From assembly GCF_052044135.1 (NCBI RefSeq), contig NZ_JBQDYF010000012.1, positions 1 to 64,000 of the forward strand: a DNA stretch of 64,000 nucleotides. Reading direction: 5' to 3'. Made by a program: the position numbers and the translations under genes. Below the pieces are notes generated by a model. That model worked only from the letters and a program-made list of their open reading frames with translations, did no database searches and was not told the origin of the DNA. The stretch is from Salinisphaera sp052044135. Its GTDB lineage: Bacteria; Pseudomonadota; Gammaproteobacteria; Nevskiales; Salinisphaeraceae. Positions 51,836 to 60,905 of the stretch are shown in pieces (the stretch's first letter is position 1; each line of letters opens with the position of its first letter).

Positions 51836-53878
51836 TCATCGGGCGCTCTGATCGGCCGTGCCGGCCGCGTGCGCCGCCTGCGGCATGTCAAAAGTGTAGG
51901 CGGGCGCGAGCAACGCGCCCTTCAGATGCATGGGGACGCTCAGCCCGGCCAACGGGGCCAGACGCTTGTGCGCGGAATCGGCGATCGCGAGCGTCAGCGT
52001 ATAGTCGAGTTGGTTGTGCGGCAGGCTGTAGCGCCCCTGCCCATGGCCGGTGAGCGCGCCGGCCTGGAGGGAAAACGCATCGCTGGTGGCGATGCCGTGA
52101 TCGACGGTGAAACGCCCGCCGAGATGCGCGAACGCGGTCGCGCCCTGATCCCCCGCCCCGCCTTCGCCGGCGCCGGTGGCGCGCTGATGCGCGGCACGCA
52201 GCATGCCTACCAGATCGAAACCGTTGATCTGGCCGTTGTTCAGATCGAACTGTGCCGTACCCGAGAGGCTGCGTTTCAATTGCGCCACCTGACGGCCGGT
52301 GGCGTGCAGATCGATGGCGACGTCGGCGTTGGCTTCGAGCCGGTGGCTGCCGGCAGCGTCCACGAGCAGCGGCTCCATGGCCACGTGTCGCAAGCGCCCG
52401 GAAAGCGTGTATCCCGGACGTGCCCCGCTGGCATCCACCGCCCCGGTCAGGCGCAGGGCGCCACCATAGAGATCGGCGGTCAACGGCGCCACGCGCAGCA
52501 CGCTGTCGGCGGCCGATACATGCGCCACCGCATCGTGAATATTCAGATTGGCCATGGTCAGCGACCCGATCCGCAGCCGACCGCGCATACGCAGATGATG
52601 CAACGGCGCCAGGTCGAACTCGGCAGCCCTCTGGGCCGCACCGCCACCGGTCTGCGCCGGCTGGCTGGTCTGGGCCTGTGCCGCACTGCCGGGCGGCAGA
52701 TAATCATCGATATCCAGCGTGTCGAGATTCAGATCGAAAGCGTAGTGCGGATGGGCCAAGTCGCGCACATCGACCGTGCCGCTCAAGGTGCTCTTGTCGA
52801 GCTTTGCCGCGATCTGCTTGAAATGAATGGCATGCGCACCGCCTTCGAACTGGGCATCGAAACTGGCCGAGGTCAGCGCAGAACCGGCCTGGGTCTTGGG
52901 CGAATGCAGTTCGAGCTGCTGCAGCACCGAGCGCGGGCTGAACGCCGCCACGGTGATGCGTCCGTTGTAGGCCAGCCGATCGTGCAGCCCGGTGCCGTCC
53001 ATGTTGCCGGTGACGGTCAGGCCCGCGCCCTGCAGGCTGACGTCGTCGAGGCCGAAACGGCCGGCTTCGAGATCCAGGTCGCCGGAGGCGCCGAGATTGG
53101 CTTCCTGCTCACCGCCGGGCACGGCCGGGCCGCGCGCCAGCACATTCACGCTGAGCCCGGAAAAGCGATAGAAACGATCCGCCACATTCGGCTCGATACG
53201 CGAAACCACATGGATCTCGGCGGTCAGGCCCGACCCGGGCCAGCTCAGATCGCCGCCGGCTTCGAGCCGGAACGGCTGGCCATTGCTGATGCGGCCGGTG
53301 TCCAGTCCGGCCTTGTCGAACCGATAGTGGCGATCGCTTGCCTCGTCGTCGTAGCTCACCTCGGCCCCGGAGATCGCGACCGCCCCGATCTCGAGGGAAG
53401 ACAATGGCAGGTCGCGACCACGCGCGGACGGGCCGGGTTGCGGCTGCGGCGCGCGTTCGGGCGCCGCCGACAGCCGCCGCACGACCCCCTGCCAGTTGGT
53501 CCGGCCGTTGGCGTGACGGGTCAGCTTCAGGGTGAGCCCGTGGATATCGAGCGTGCCCAAGCGCAGGTGACCGGTAAACAATGGCAACAGACGCAGCGTG
53601 ATGTGCCCGGCGCGGATGCGCGCCAGCGGCTGGGCACCGAAACCATCGGCATTGGCCACGGTGACCGCGCCGAAACGTACCGACGGCCAGGGCAGCAACG
53701 ACAATCGCACCGGGCCCGAGATATCGATATCGCGCCCGATCGCATCGCTGACGGCGGCCTCGATCCGCGAGCGATAGGCATCGGGATCGACAGTACAGCG
53801 CAGTGTGACCAGCATCGCCGCGATCAACACCACAACGGAAATCGCGGCGCCGATGGCGATCTTGACCCAGGTTTTCAT
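51836..53878 (-). CDS. AsmA-family protein
   Basis: This 680-residue protein has one N-terminal membrane helix (residues 6-28) and a long periplasmic beta-rich part. The start MKTWVKIAIGAAISVVVLIAAMLVTLRCTVDPDAYRSRIEAAVSDAIGRDIDISGPVRLSLLPWPSVRFG is typical of the AsmA/Tam-like superfamily of proposed lipid-transfer proteins that carry phospholipid between membranes. The C-terminal about 250 residues are the AsmA_2-type domain. GGAGCGA precedes the ATG. It is first in an operon with the SRPBCC, mutY and yggX genes. Confidence 0.9.
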   Translation of the reverse strand: MKTWVKIAIGAAISVVVLIAAMLVTLRCTVDPDAYRSRIEAAVSDAIGRDIDISGPVRLSLLPWPSVRFGAVTVANADGFGAQPLARIRAGHITLRLLPLFTGHLRLGTLDIHGLTLKLTRHANGRTNWQGVVRRLSAAPERAPQPQPGPSARGRDLPLSSLEIGAVAISGAEVSYDDEASDRHYRFDKAGLDTGRISNGQPFRLEAGGDLSWPGSGLTAEIHVVSRIEPNVADRFYRFSGLSVNVLARGPAVPGGEQEANLGASGDLDLEAGRFGLDDVSLQGAGLTVTGNMDGTGLHDRLAYNGRITVAAFSPRSVLQQLELHSPKTQAGSALTSASFDAQFEGGAHAIHFKQIAAKLDKSTLSGTVDVRDLAHPHYAFDLNLDTLDIDDYLPPGSAAQAQTSQPAQTGGGAAQRAAEFDLAPLHHLRMRGRLRIGSLTMANLNIHDAVAHVSAADSVLRVAPLTADLYGGALRLTGAVDASGARPGYTLSGRLRHVAMEPLLVDAAGSHRLEANADVAIDLHATGRQVAQLKRSLSGTAQFDLNNGQINGFDLVGMLRAAHQRATGAGEGGAGDQGATAFAHLGGRFTVDHGIATSDAFSLQAGALTGHGQGRYSLPHNQLDYTLTLAIADSAHKRLAPLAGLSVPMHLKGALLAPAYTFDMPQAAHAAGTADQSAR

Positions 53879-54024
53879 TCGATTCGTTCGCTCCGGGTGG
53901 TCGCGCGTTCCACCATAAACATCGGCGCAGCGGCACACACGCCTGTGCAGGCCGTGGCCAATGCGCGTTATTCTACCGCCCTGTATTGCGGCACCGTCCG
54001 TGTTCCAACCAATCGACAATCCTC

Positions 54025-55023
54025 ATGCAGATCGAAGTCAACGGCCAATCCCGGGAATGCGCCGAGCGTGCGACGCTGTCGCGACTGCTTGACGACATGG
54101 GTTACGGCGATCAACGCATTGCGGTCGAACACAATGGCGAAATCGTACCCCGCGATCGACACGCCGAGACCACGATCAGCCCAGGCGACCGTATCGAAAT
54201 CGTGCACGCCATCGGCGGCGGCCAGGCCACCGCCGAGGCCGACGCCTTCACCGTGGCCGGGCGCAGCTTCGCCTCCCGGCTACTGGTCGGCACCGGCAAA
54301 TATGCCGATCTCGACGAAACCGACGCGGCCATCACGGCCTCGGGCGCCGAGATCGTGACCCTGGCGATCCGCCGCACCCCGGCCCTGACCGATCCCGGGG
54401 CCCGCGAGTCGCGCAATTTGCTCGACGTCATCCCGCCGGAAAAATACACCCTGCTGCCCAATACCGCCGGCTGCTACAGCGCCGCGGACGCCGTGCGCAC
54501 CTGCCGCATGGCGCGTGAACTGCTCGACGGCCATAACCTGGTCAAGCTCGAGGTCATCGGCGACGAAAAGACACTCTACCCGGACGTTTCCGAGACCCTG
54601 GTCGCAGCCCGGGAACTGATCGCCGACGGGTTCGACGTGATGGTCTATACCAGCGACGACCCGATCGTGGCCCGCCGGCTCGAAGACATCGGCTGCTGCG
54701 CGATCATGCCGCTGGCCGGCCCGATCGGCTCCGGGCTCGGCATCCAGAATCGCTACAATGTGATCGAGATCGTGGAGAACGCCAGCGTTCCGGTGCTGGT
54801 GGATGCCGGCGTGGGCACGGCATCCGACGCCGCGATCGCCATGGAACTGGGCTGCGACGGCGTACTGCTCAACAGCGCGATCGCCAATGCCGAGAGACCG
54901 GTGCTCATGGCCCAGGCCATGCGCCACGCGGTGATCGCCGGCCGCCTGGCTTATCTGGCCGGGCGCATGCCGCGCCGGCGCTATGCCTCGGCATCCTCGC
55001 CGACGACGAACCTGCCGTTCTGA
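54025..55023 (+). CDS. thiSG: ThiS-ThiG fusion (thiazole synthase)
   Basis: This 332-residue protein joins the sulfur carrier ThiS (1-66, ending AIGGG) directly to thiazole synthase ThiG (about 74-332) through a short linker QATAEADAF. ThiG motifs are LLVGTGKYADL, PNTAGCYSAADAVRTCRMARE, KLEVIGDEKTLYPD (Schiff-base Lys) and MPLAGPIGSGLGI. ThiG makes the thiazole ring of thiamine, with sulfur from the C-terminal thiocarboxylate of ThiS. In the fusion that C-terminus is not free, so the bond must be cleaved, or another ThiS must act. Named bifunctional proteins of this kind are known. Confidence 0.9.
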   Translation: MQIEVNGQSRECAERATLSRLLDDMGYGDQRIAVEHNGEIVPRDRHAETTISPGDRIEIVHAIGGGQATAEADAFTVAGRSFASRLLVGTGKYADLDETDAAITASGAEIVTLAIRRTPALTDPGARESRNLLDVIPPEKYTLLPNTAGCYSAADAVRTCRMARELLDGHNLVKLEVIGDEKTLYPDVSETLVAARELIADGFDVMVYTSDDPIVARRLEDIGCCAIMPLAGPIGSGLGIQNRYNVIEIVENASVPVLVDAGVGTASDAAIAMELGCDGVLLNSAIANAERPVLMAQAMRHAVIAGRLAYLAGRMPRRRYASASSPTTNLPF

Positions 55024-55078
55024 TATCGCGCCGGCGCCGCTCTATCCAGCGGCGCGCCACCTGCCAGGAGCCCGGGTC

Positions 55079-55759
55079 GTGGACCAGCCTGATCATCGTC
55101 GCATCCGCAGCTTCGTCAAGCGCGAAGGCCGGCTCACGCCGGGCCAGGAAAGAAATCTGGCCGAACTCTGGCCGCGTTACGGGCTGGAACGATCGACGGC
55201 GCCCATCGACTGGGCAGCGGAATTCGGCCGCGATGCGTATCGCACGCTGGAGATCGGTTTCGGCGCCGGCGAGGTGCTGGCCGATCTGGCCATCAACAAC
55301 CCGCAGGCGGATTACATCGGCATCGAGGTCTATCGCACCGGCGTGGGCCGTCTGCTGGGCGCTATCGACGATGCAGGCGCCACCAATGCCCGGGTGTTCC
55401 GCGACGATGCGGTCGAAGTCCTGGCCGCCGGCTTTGCCGAGGACTCGCTCGACGAAGTACTGCTGTATTTCCCCGATCCCTGGCCGAAGAAACGTCACCA
55501 CAAACGCCGGATCGTGCAGCCGCCATTCGCCGATGAAATCGCGCGCGTATTGAAGCCCGGCGGCATCTGGCGACTGGCCACCGACTGGGTGAACTACGCC
55601 GAGCACATGCGCGAAGTACTCGATGCACATGCGGACTTCGACAACATCGGCGATCGCGACGGCTTCGTGAGCACGCCACCCCGCCGCGACACCCGCTTCG
55701 AGAACCGCGGACGCAAAAAAGGCCATGTCGTCCACGACATGGCCTACCGGCGCCGCTGA
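55079..55759 (+). CDS. trmB: tRNA (guanine-N7)-methyltransferase
   Basis: This 226-residue SAM-dependent enzyme makes m7G46 in tRNA. SAM motif EIGFGAGEVLADLA, the catalytic region YFPDPWPKKRHHKRRIV and RLATDWVNYAEHM are characteristic. I start at GTG because AGGAG lies eight bases upstream and the family N-terminus (IRSFVKREGRLTPGQ) begins soon after. Earlier in-frame codons overlap thiSG. The 3' end of the gene is the left boundary of a duplicated repeat. Confidence 0.96.
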   Translation: MDQPDHRRIRSFVKREGRLTPGQERNLAELWPRYGLERSTAPIDWAAEFGRDAYRTLEIGFGAGEVLADLAINNPQADYIGIEVYRTGVGRLLGAIDDAGATNARVFRDDAVEVLAAGFAEDSLDEVLLYFPDPWPKKRHHKRRIVQPPFADEIARVLKPGGIWRLATDWVNYAEHMREVLDAHADFDNIGDRDGFVSTPPRRDTRFENRGRKKGHVVHDMAYRRR

Positions 55760-55769
55760 AGACAAATCG

Positions 55770-56060
55770 ATCCACAGATTACGCAGATTGCACAGATTTG
55801 AAGCACTGCCCCGGTCGGCTTACCGGGTGCCCGTTTGGCTTTGCACTCTGTCGCTTACAGATCAGTCTTATGATCTGCGTGCATCTGCGGAAAACAATCA
55901 GGGCCCGGCGACCACCAAGTAAACGGTTACCGCCGCTGGCGGACGCGGCCGCCTACCGAGCTTTGTCCGCCGGGCGCCATGTTCAGCCACATGGCCAGCA
56001 ACAGACGCCCCGGGCAGTCACCTTCGAAATCTGCGTAATCTGTGCAATCTGCGGATAAAC
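55770..56060. repeat. Inverted-repeat element, unit 1
   Basis: A 291-bp unit bounded by inverted arrays of the 9-bp module AATCTGYGN: 55770-55799 at the left and 56027-56060 at the right, about 30 bases each, with five mismatches by my count. Between them is a 140-bp segment also present in unit 2. No gene inside. It looks like a MITE or REP-type element. Confidence 0.8.
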
Positions 56061-56075
56061 AGACCAGTTTCCGGG

Positions 56076-56294
56076 CGCCGCTGAAGACAAATCGATCCAC
56101 AGATTACGCAGACTGCACAGATTCTAAGAAGTGCTCCGGTCGGTGGCCGGGTGCCGGTTTGGCTTTGCACTCTATCGCTTGCAGATCCGTCTTATGATCT
56201 GCGTGCATCTGCGTCGATCTGCGGACAACAGTCCTGACGCTGCGATATTCGCCTTTAAAAATCTGCGTCATCTGTGAAATCTGTGGATAAACAG
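56076..56294. repeat. Inverted-repeat element, unit 2
   Basis: A second copy of the unit starting 325 bp after the first. 56076-56240 closely matches 55751-55915, including the bases around the trmB stop, so the duplication took the trmB tail with it. The left array starts at 56095 and the right array at 56258-56294 (three AATCTGYGN-like modules). The inner sequence is shorter than in unit 1. Confidence 0.8.
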
Positions 56295-56341
56295 CCCGAT
56301 ATCGGGCATCGCGACGGATCAGTGCCAAAGCGGCCCTGGAC

Positions 56342-57136
56342 CTACCCCGATGCGGTCTCGGGCTCCTCCTGCAACACCATGCGCAGGAAGCGGCGGGTTC
56401 GCTCTTCGCGCGGCTCGGAGAAGATTTTCGACGGCGGCCCCTGCTCCAGGATCTGGCCGTCGCAGAAGAAGCACACCCGATCGGCCACATCGCGGGCAAA
56501 GCCCATTTCGTGGGTGACGATCAGCATGGTCAGGTCGTGCTCGGCCGCCAGATCCTTGATCACCTCCAGCACGTCGCCGACCATTTCCGGATCGAGCGCC
56601 GAGGTCGGCTCGTCGAACAACAGCAGCTTGGGCCGCATGGCCATGGCCCGGGCGATCGCCACGCGCTGTTTCTGGCCACCGGACAACGCGTTCGGGTAGG
56701 CATCGCGCTTGTCGGTCATGCCGACCCGTTCGAGCAGTTCGTCGGCCCGCTGCTCGGCGTCCTGGCGCGACAGGCCGAGCACGTGCATGGGTGCTTCGAT
56801 GATGTTGCGCAGCACCGACATGTTCGGAAACAGGTTGAAGTGCTGGAACACCATGCCCACTTCACGGCGCATCTCGCGCAGATGCTTTTCGCGCGCGCGC
56901 ACGAGGGCGCCGTTGCGCTGTTCGTGCCAGAGCGGCCGGTCCTCGATATAGACCACCCCCTCCTGGATGTCCTCGAGCGTCATCAGGATGCGCAGTACGG
57001 TCGACTTGCCGGATCCGGACGGCCCCATGAGCACGACGCGTTCGCCCGGCTGAATCTCGAAGTCGAAGTCGTCCAGTACGATGGCGTCTTCACCAAAGCG
57101 CTTGGTGACTTTTTCGAAGGTGACGATGGGCTTCAT
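56342..57136 (-). CDS. ehuA: Ectoine/hydroxyectoine ABC ATPase
   Basis: This 264-residue ATPase of the polar amino acid uptake family has Walker A GPSGSGKST, signature LSGGQKQR and Walker B LLLFDEPTSALDP. The segments GEDAIVLDDFDFEI and HEQRNGALVRAREKHLREMRREVGMVFQHFNLF match EhuA. The start overlaps the ehuD stop (ATGA). The order B, C, D, A is the same as in Sinorhizobium meliloti. It powers uptake of ectoines for osmoprotection or as carbon source. Confidence 0.88.
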   Translation of the reverse strand: MKPIVTFEKVTKRFGEDAIVLDDFDFEIQPGERVVLMGPSGSGKSTVLRILMTLEDIQEGVVYIEDRPLWHEQRNGALVRAREKHLREMRREVGMVFQHFNLFPNMSVLRNIIEAPMHVLGLSRQDAEQRADELLERVGMTDKRDAYPNALSGGQKQRVAIARAMAMRPKLLLFDEPTSALDPEMVGDVLEVIKDLAAEHDLTMLIVTHEMGFARDVADRVCFFCDGQILEQGPPSKIFSEPREERTRRFLRMVLQEEPETASG

Positions 57137-57825
57137 TTGAGTGCTATCCCCGCGCGTGGCAGACGGCTTTCGATGAACTGGACCACCGCGGCCGCAATAA
57201 CCGTCAGGATCAGAAAAAGGATGCCGACCAGGGTCAGCGGAATCATGTAGCGGAAGGTGCGGTCGCCGATGATCTTGCTCACACCGAGCATTTCCAGAAC
57301 GGTGATGGCCGACAGAATCGGGGTGTCCTTGATGATGGAGACCAGATAGTTGGCCAGCGCCGGCACGATGCGCGGAATGGCCTGCGGGATGATCACGTCG
57401 CGGAAGGTCCGCATCGGGCTGAGGTTGAGCGCCCGGGCGGCCTGGCGCTGCCCCTGGGGCACGGCTTCGATACCGGCCCGGTAAACCTCGGAGGTGTAGG
57501 CGCTGTATTGCAGGCCGAGTGCGAAGATGCCGGTCTCCAGCGCGGGTAGCGTAATCCCGATGTCGGGCAGGACGTAGTACAGGAAATACAGCTGGATGAG
57601 CAGCGGCGTATCGCGCACGAACTCCACGATCAGGCGCGTCGGCCAGGAGATCACGCGCAGCGGCGCGGACCGCAGCAACGCGAAGATCAGCCCCAGCACC
57701 AACGCCATGAGAAAGCCGAAGATGGTGGCCAGGACGGTGATCTTCATCCCGATCAGCAGGATTGGCAGGATGGAGAGGGCGAATGCCTCGGGGGACGACA
57801 AGTCCCAGTGATATCCGAACAGCAT
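57133..57825 (-). CDS. ehuD: Ectoine/hydroxyectoine ABC permease D
   Basis: This 230-residue inner-membrane protein of the HisMQ-type permease family has about five helices and the EAA loop VYRAGIEAVPQGQRQAARALNLSPMRTFRDVIIPQAI. It pairs with EhuC. The stop overlaps ehuA and the start overlaps the ehuC stop (TGATG), so the three are co-translated. Confidence 0.88.
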   Translation of the reverse strand: MLFGYHWDLSSPEAFALSILPILLIGMKITVLATIFGFLMALVLGLIFALLRSAPLRVISWPTRLIVEFVRDTPLLIQLYFLYYVLPDIGITLPALETGIFALGLQYSAYTSEVYRAGIEAVPQGQRQAARALNLSPMRTFRDVIIPQAIPRIVPALANYLVSIIKDTPILSAITVLEMLGVSKIIGDRTFRYMIPLTLVGILFLILTVIAAAVVQFIESRLPRAGIALK

Positions 57826-58484
57826 CAGCGGGCCACCTCGCGTCCAGACAGTCGCACCGTGTAGCGCTCAAGGGCGCGCATCGACACCATCAGCACCAGC
57901 GACATGAAGAAATAAAGGAACAGGGTCAGGGTCAGGATCGGCACGGTTTCAAGTGTCTGGTTGCGCAGGTTGTCGGCCTGGAAGGCGAGATCGCTCAGGC
58001 TGATCAGCGAGACGAGCGCGGAGTCCTTCAGATTCTGGATCACCAGATTGCCGAACGGCGGCATCATCTCCACCAGCGCCTGCGGCAATACGATGCGCCA
58101 GAGGGTCTGCACGTGGGTGAAGTTGAGCGCGGTCGCCGCTTCGAGTTGTTCAGACTCCACAGACGCAATCGCGCCACGCACGACCTCGGCCCCGTAGGCG
58201 CCGATGTTGAGCGACAGCCCGAGCACACCGGCCACGGTGGGCGAAAGCGAGATGCCGATGATCGGCAGGGCGAAGTATATCCAGAACAGCTGCACCAGCA
58301 GCGAAGTGCCGCGAAAGATCTGAACGTAGGCCCGCGCCAGCCAACGCCAGCCGGCAAACCGTGCCCCCGAACCGATACCGGCCGCAAACGACAGGATGGC
58401 ACCGCCCACGGTCGAGGCGATGGTGATCCACGCGGTAACTTCGGCGCCCTTCAGCAGGGGCGGCAGGAGTTGGATCCATTGCAT
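57825..58484 (-). CDS. ehuC: Ectoine/hydroxyectoine ABC permease C
   Basis: This 219-residue permease is homologous to EhuD. The EAA loop is VVRGAIASVESEQLEAATALNFTHVQTLWRIVLPQAL. Helices are at about residues 20-42, 55-75, 85-105 and 185-210. It lies 112 bp past the binding-protein gene. Confidence 0.88.
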   Translation of the reverse strand: MQWIQLLPPLLKGAEVTAWITIASTVGGAILSFAAGIGSGARFAGWRWLARAYVQIFRGTSLLVQLFWIYFALPIIGISLSPTVAGVLGLSLNIGAYGAEVVRGAIASVESEQLEAATALNFTHVQTLWRIVLPQALVEMMPPFGNLVIQNLKDSALVSLISLSDLAFQADNLRNQTLETVPILTLTLFLYFFMSLVLMVSMRALERYTVRLSGREVAR

Positions 58485-58596
58485 GCGTTATCCCCTTGTC
58501 GAAGCCGGCCGCGATGGGCAACCGCGGCCGGCTCGGTTGGTCTTGTTCGACACGGGACGGCTTTATGCGCGCCGCCCCGCCTTGGGAGGCGCCGCT

Positions 58597-59487
58597 TCAG
58601 GAACCCTTGCTGCTGCACAGCTCCTTGGTGGTCTTTTTGTGCACTTCATCAATGGAGTGCTGGTCGAGACCAAAGTGCTTGAGAGTCTTGCTCCAGAACG
58701 GGGTTTTCTGCACGGCCGCCAGGTTTTTGTCGAAGGCCTTACGCAGGTCCTGATCCTTCTTGTTGAAGGTGTAGCCGCCCCAGCTGCGTTCCGGCGAGCC
58801 GTTGATCATGGGGTCGTGGAAGGGCTCGGCCGGTTCCACCCGGTCGGATTTGGAGGCCAGGCGCGCCACGGTCAGCTGGGTGCCGGCATAGGCGTCAATG
58901 CGCCCGCTGGCCACGGCCGACGCGGCGTCGGTGTTCGCCCGCAGGGTCACGATCTGCGAGTCCTTGATGCCGACGTCGTGCGCGAATTCCAGCTGGTCGG
59001 CGCCGGAGACGATGCCCATTTTCAGGTTGGAGTTTTTGACGAAGTCGCCGTAGCCGTGGATGTTTTCGGGATTGCCCTTCTTGACCATCAGGCCTTCGCC
59101 GTAGGTGGTGTTGGGAATCGAATAGGCCACCTGGCTGCAACGCTGGGGCAAAATCGCCTGCGAGGCGGCGACCATGTCGACCCGGTCGGCCTTGAGCGCG
59201 GGGATCAGCGAGCCGAACGGCATGACCGTCCACTGGATGTCGGTGATGCCCATCTTCTTGAGCACACGCTTGGCCACAGTCGGGCCGAAGCCTTCGGCCG
59301 TGCCTTTGCTGTTCATGTAGCCGTAGGGAATTTCGTTGGCCACGGCGATCCGGATGTAGCCGCGGTTCTTGATCTGGCTCAGCGTGGCGGCACTCGCGGT
59401 GGTCGCCGCACCCAGCCCAAGCCCTAAGACGAGTGCCATGCCGACAAGCGCCGTGGTCAGTCCGGCCTTTGCGCGGAATAGTTTCAT
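58597..59487 (-). CDS. ehuB: Ectoine/hydroxyectoine-binding protein
   Basis: This 296-residue periplasmic protein has a signal peptide (cleavage near ASA-A, about residue 33) and a type II binding fold of the SBP_bac_3 family. VMPFGSLIPALKADRVDMVAA and LPQRCSQVAYS closely resemble S. meliloti EhuB, as does the later DAYAGTQLTVARLASKSD block. AAGGAG precedes the start, and this is the first gene of the operon. The upstream region should hold the promoter. Confidence 0.88.
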   Translation of the reverse strand: MKLFRAKAGLTTALVGMALVLGLGLGAATTASAATLSQIKNRGYIRIAVANEIPYGYMNSKGTAEGFGPTVAKRVLKKMGITDIQWTVMPFGSLIPALKADRVDMVAASQAILPQRCSQVAYSIPNTTYGEGLMVKKGNPENIHGYGDFVKNSNLKMGIVSGADQLEFAHDVGIKDSQIVTLRANTDAASAVASGRIDAYAGTQLTVARLASKSDRVEPAEPFHDPMINGSPERSWGGYTFNKKDQDLRKAFDKNLAAVQKTPFWSKTLKHFGLDQHSIDEVHKKTTKELCSSKGS

Positions 59488-59764
59488 GGTTTCTCCTTTG
59501 TGTAGATGCAGTGTCGCCCGGCCACTTGACTGTGATCCGGCCGGCGGTGCCACCATCTCGGTACGGGCACCCCCCTTTGATTTACCATGCAACATCCGCA
59601 CCGGGCCCGCAAACCAGACTTTGGCAGGGGCCGCACGCGCCGCGGCCCCCTGGCGCCGGGCCCGGCCGCCGCCGGCAAACGCCAGGAACGCGGCGTCGAG
59701 CGGTTGGTGCGGGCGCCGATCCACGATGGTGCATCGGCTTTCAAACCCATCAAGGAAAACACGC

Positions 59765-60811
59765 ATGGAATATCGACAACTCGGCCGGAGCGAGGTCCAG
59801 GTCAGCAAGATCTGCCTGGGCACCATGACCTTCGGCGAACAGAACAGCGAGGCCGAGGCCCACGAACAGATCGACTACGCCCTCGATCGTGGCGTGAACT
59901 TCATCGATGCGGCCGAGATGTACCCGGTTCCGCCGCGCGCGGAGACCCAGGGCCGCACCGAGGCCTACATCGGCAGCTGGCTGGCCCGGACGGGACGGCG
60001 CGACGAGGTCGTGCTGGCCACCAAGGTGACGGGCCATGCCCGCAGTCCGATGCAATATCTGCGCAACGGTGAAACGCCGCGGCTGACCCCGGCGCATATC
60101 CGGTATGCAGTCGACGCCAGCCTCGCGCGCCTGCAGACCGATCATATCGACCTCTACCAACTGCACTGGCCGGACCGGGCGACCAACACCTTCGGCAAGC
60201 GTGGCTATGTGCACGACCCCGACGATGATCCGGTCCCGATCGAAGAAACCCTCGGCGAACTGGCCCGCCTGGTCGACGAGGGCAAGATCCGCCATGTCGG
60301 GCTGTCCAACGAAACCCCCTGGGGCGTCATGCGCTTTCTGCGCGCCGCGGAGCGCGAATCACTGCCGCGCGCGGTATCGATCCAGAACCCCTATTCGCTG
60401 CTCAATCGCACCTTCGAGATCGGCCTGGCCGAATGCGCGATGCATGAACAGATCGGCCTGCTGGCCTACTCACCGCTGGCCTTCGGCATGCTTTCCGGCA
60501 AGTATCTGGACGGCGCCCGCCCCGAAGGCGCGCGCCTGACGCGCTGGGAACGTTTTGCCCGCTACAACGGCCGGCGCGCCGAACAGGCGACGGCCGATTA
60601 CGTCGCCCTGGCACGCAAACACGGGCTGGACCCGGCCCAGATGGCGCTGGCTTATGTCACCAGCCGGCCGTTCGTGACCTCGAATATTATCGGCGCCACC
60701 ACCATGGAACAGCTGGCGGCGAATATCGACAGCGCCGAACAAGTGCTATCGAACGAGGTGATCGCCGGCATCGAGGCTATCCACGCCGACAACCCGGACC
60801 CATGCCCCTGA
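59765..60811 (+). CDS. Tas-like aldo/keto reductase
   Basis: This 348-residue protein is an NADP(H)-dependent aldo/keto reductase resembling E. coli Tas. The tetrad appears as Asp and Tyr in FIDAAEMYPVPP, Lys in LATKVTGHA and His in YQLHWPDR. The insertion with WPDRATNTFGKRGY is characteristic of the Tas group. It is distinct from the other aldo/keto reductase at 33.7 kb. AAGGA precedes the start. The ehuB gene diverges from it across 277 bp. Confidence 0.9.
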   Translation: MEYRQLGRSEVQVSKICLGTMTFGEQNSEAEAHEQIDYALDRGVNFIDAAEMYPVPPRAETQGRTEAYIGSWLARTGRRDEVVLATKVTGHARSPMQYLRNGETPRLTPAHIRYAVDASLARLQTDHIDLYQLHWPDRATNTFGKRGYVHDPDDDPVPIEETLGELARLVDEGKIRHVGLSNETPWGVMRFLRAAERESLPRAVSIQNPYSLLNRTFEIGLAECAMHEQIGLLAYSPLAFGMLSGKYLDGARPEGARLTRWERFARYNGRRAEQATADYVALARKHGLDPAQMALAYVTSRPFVTSNIIGATTMEQLAANIDSAEQVLSNEVIAGIEAIHADNPDPCP

Positions 60812-60847
60812 CGGCATCGCAGCGCGCGAGCACGGACGTGCCGCGAT

Positions 60848-60883
60848 AAAAAAGCCGGTGCCTGGGCAGGCACCGGCTTTTTT
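60848..60883. terminator. Bidirectional terminator
   Basis: GCCGGTGCCT and AGGCACCGGC form a perfect 10-bp stem around GGGC, with six A before and six T after. It can terminate both the aldo/keto reductase and the converging HMG-CoA synthase gene. Confidence 0.95.
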
Positions 60884-60905
60884 ACATCCGCGGGAACGTG
60901 CGCCG

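Noticed and set aside
53879..54024. TPP riboswitch before thiSG
   Set aside because: The CTGAGA and ACCTGATCTG-type segments of the TPP aptamer are absent.
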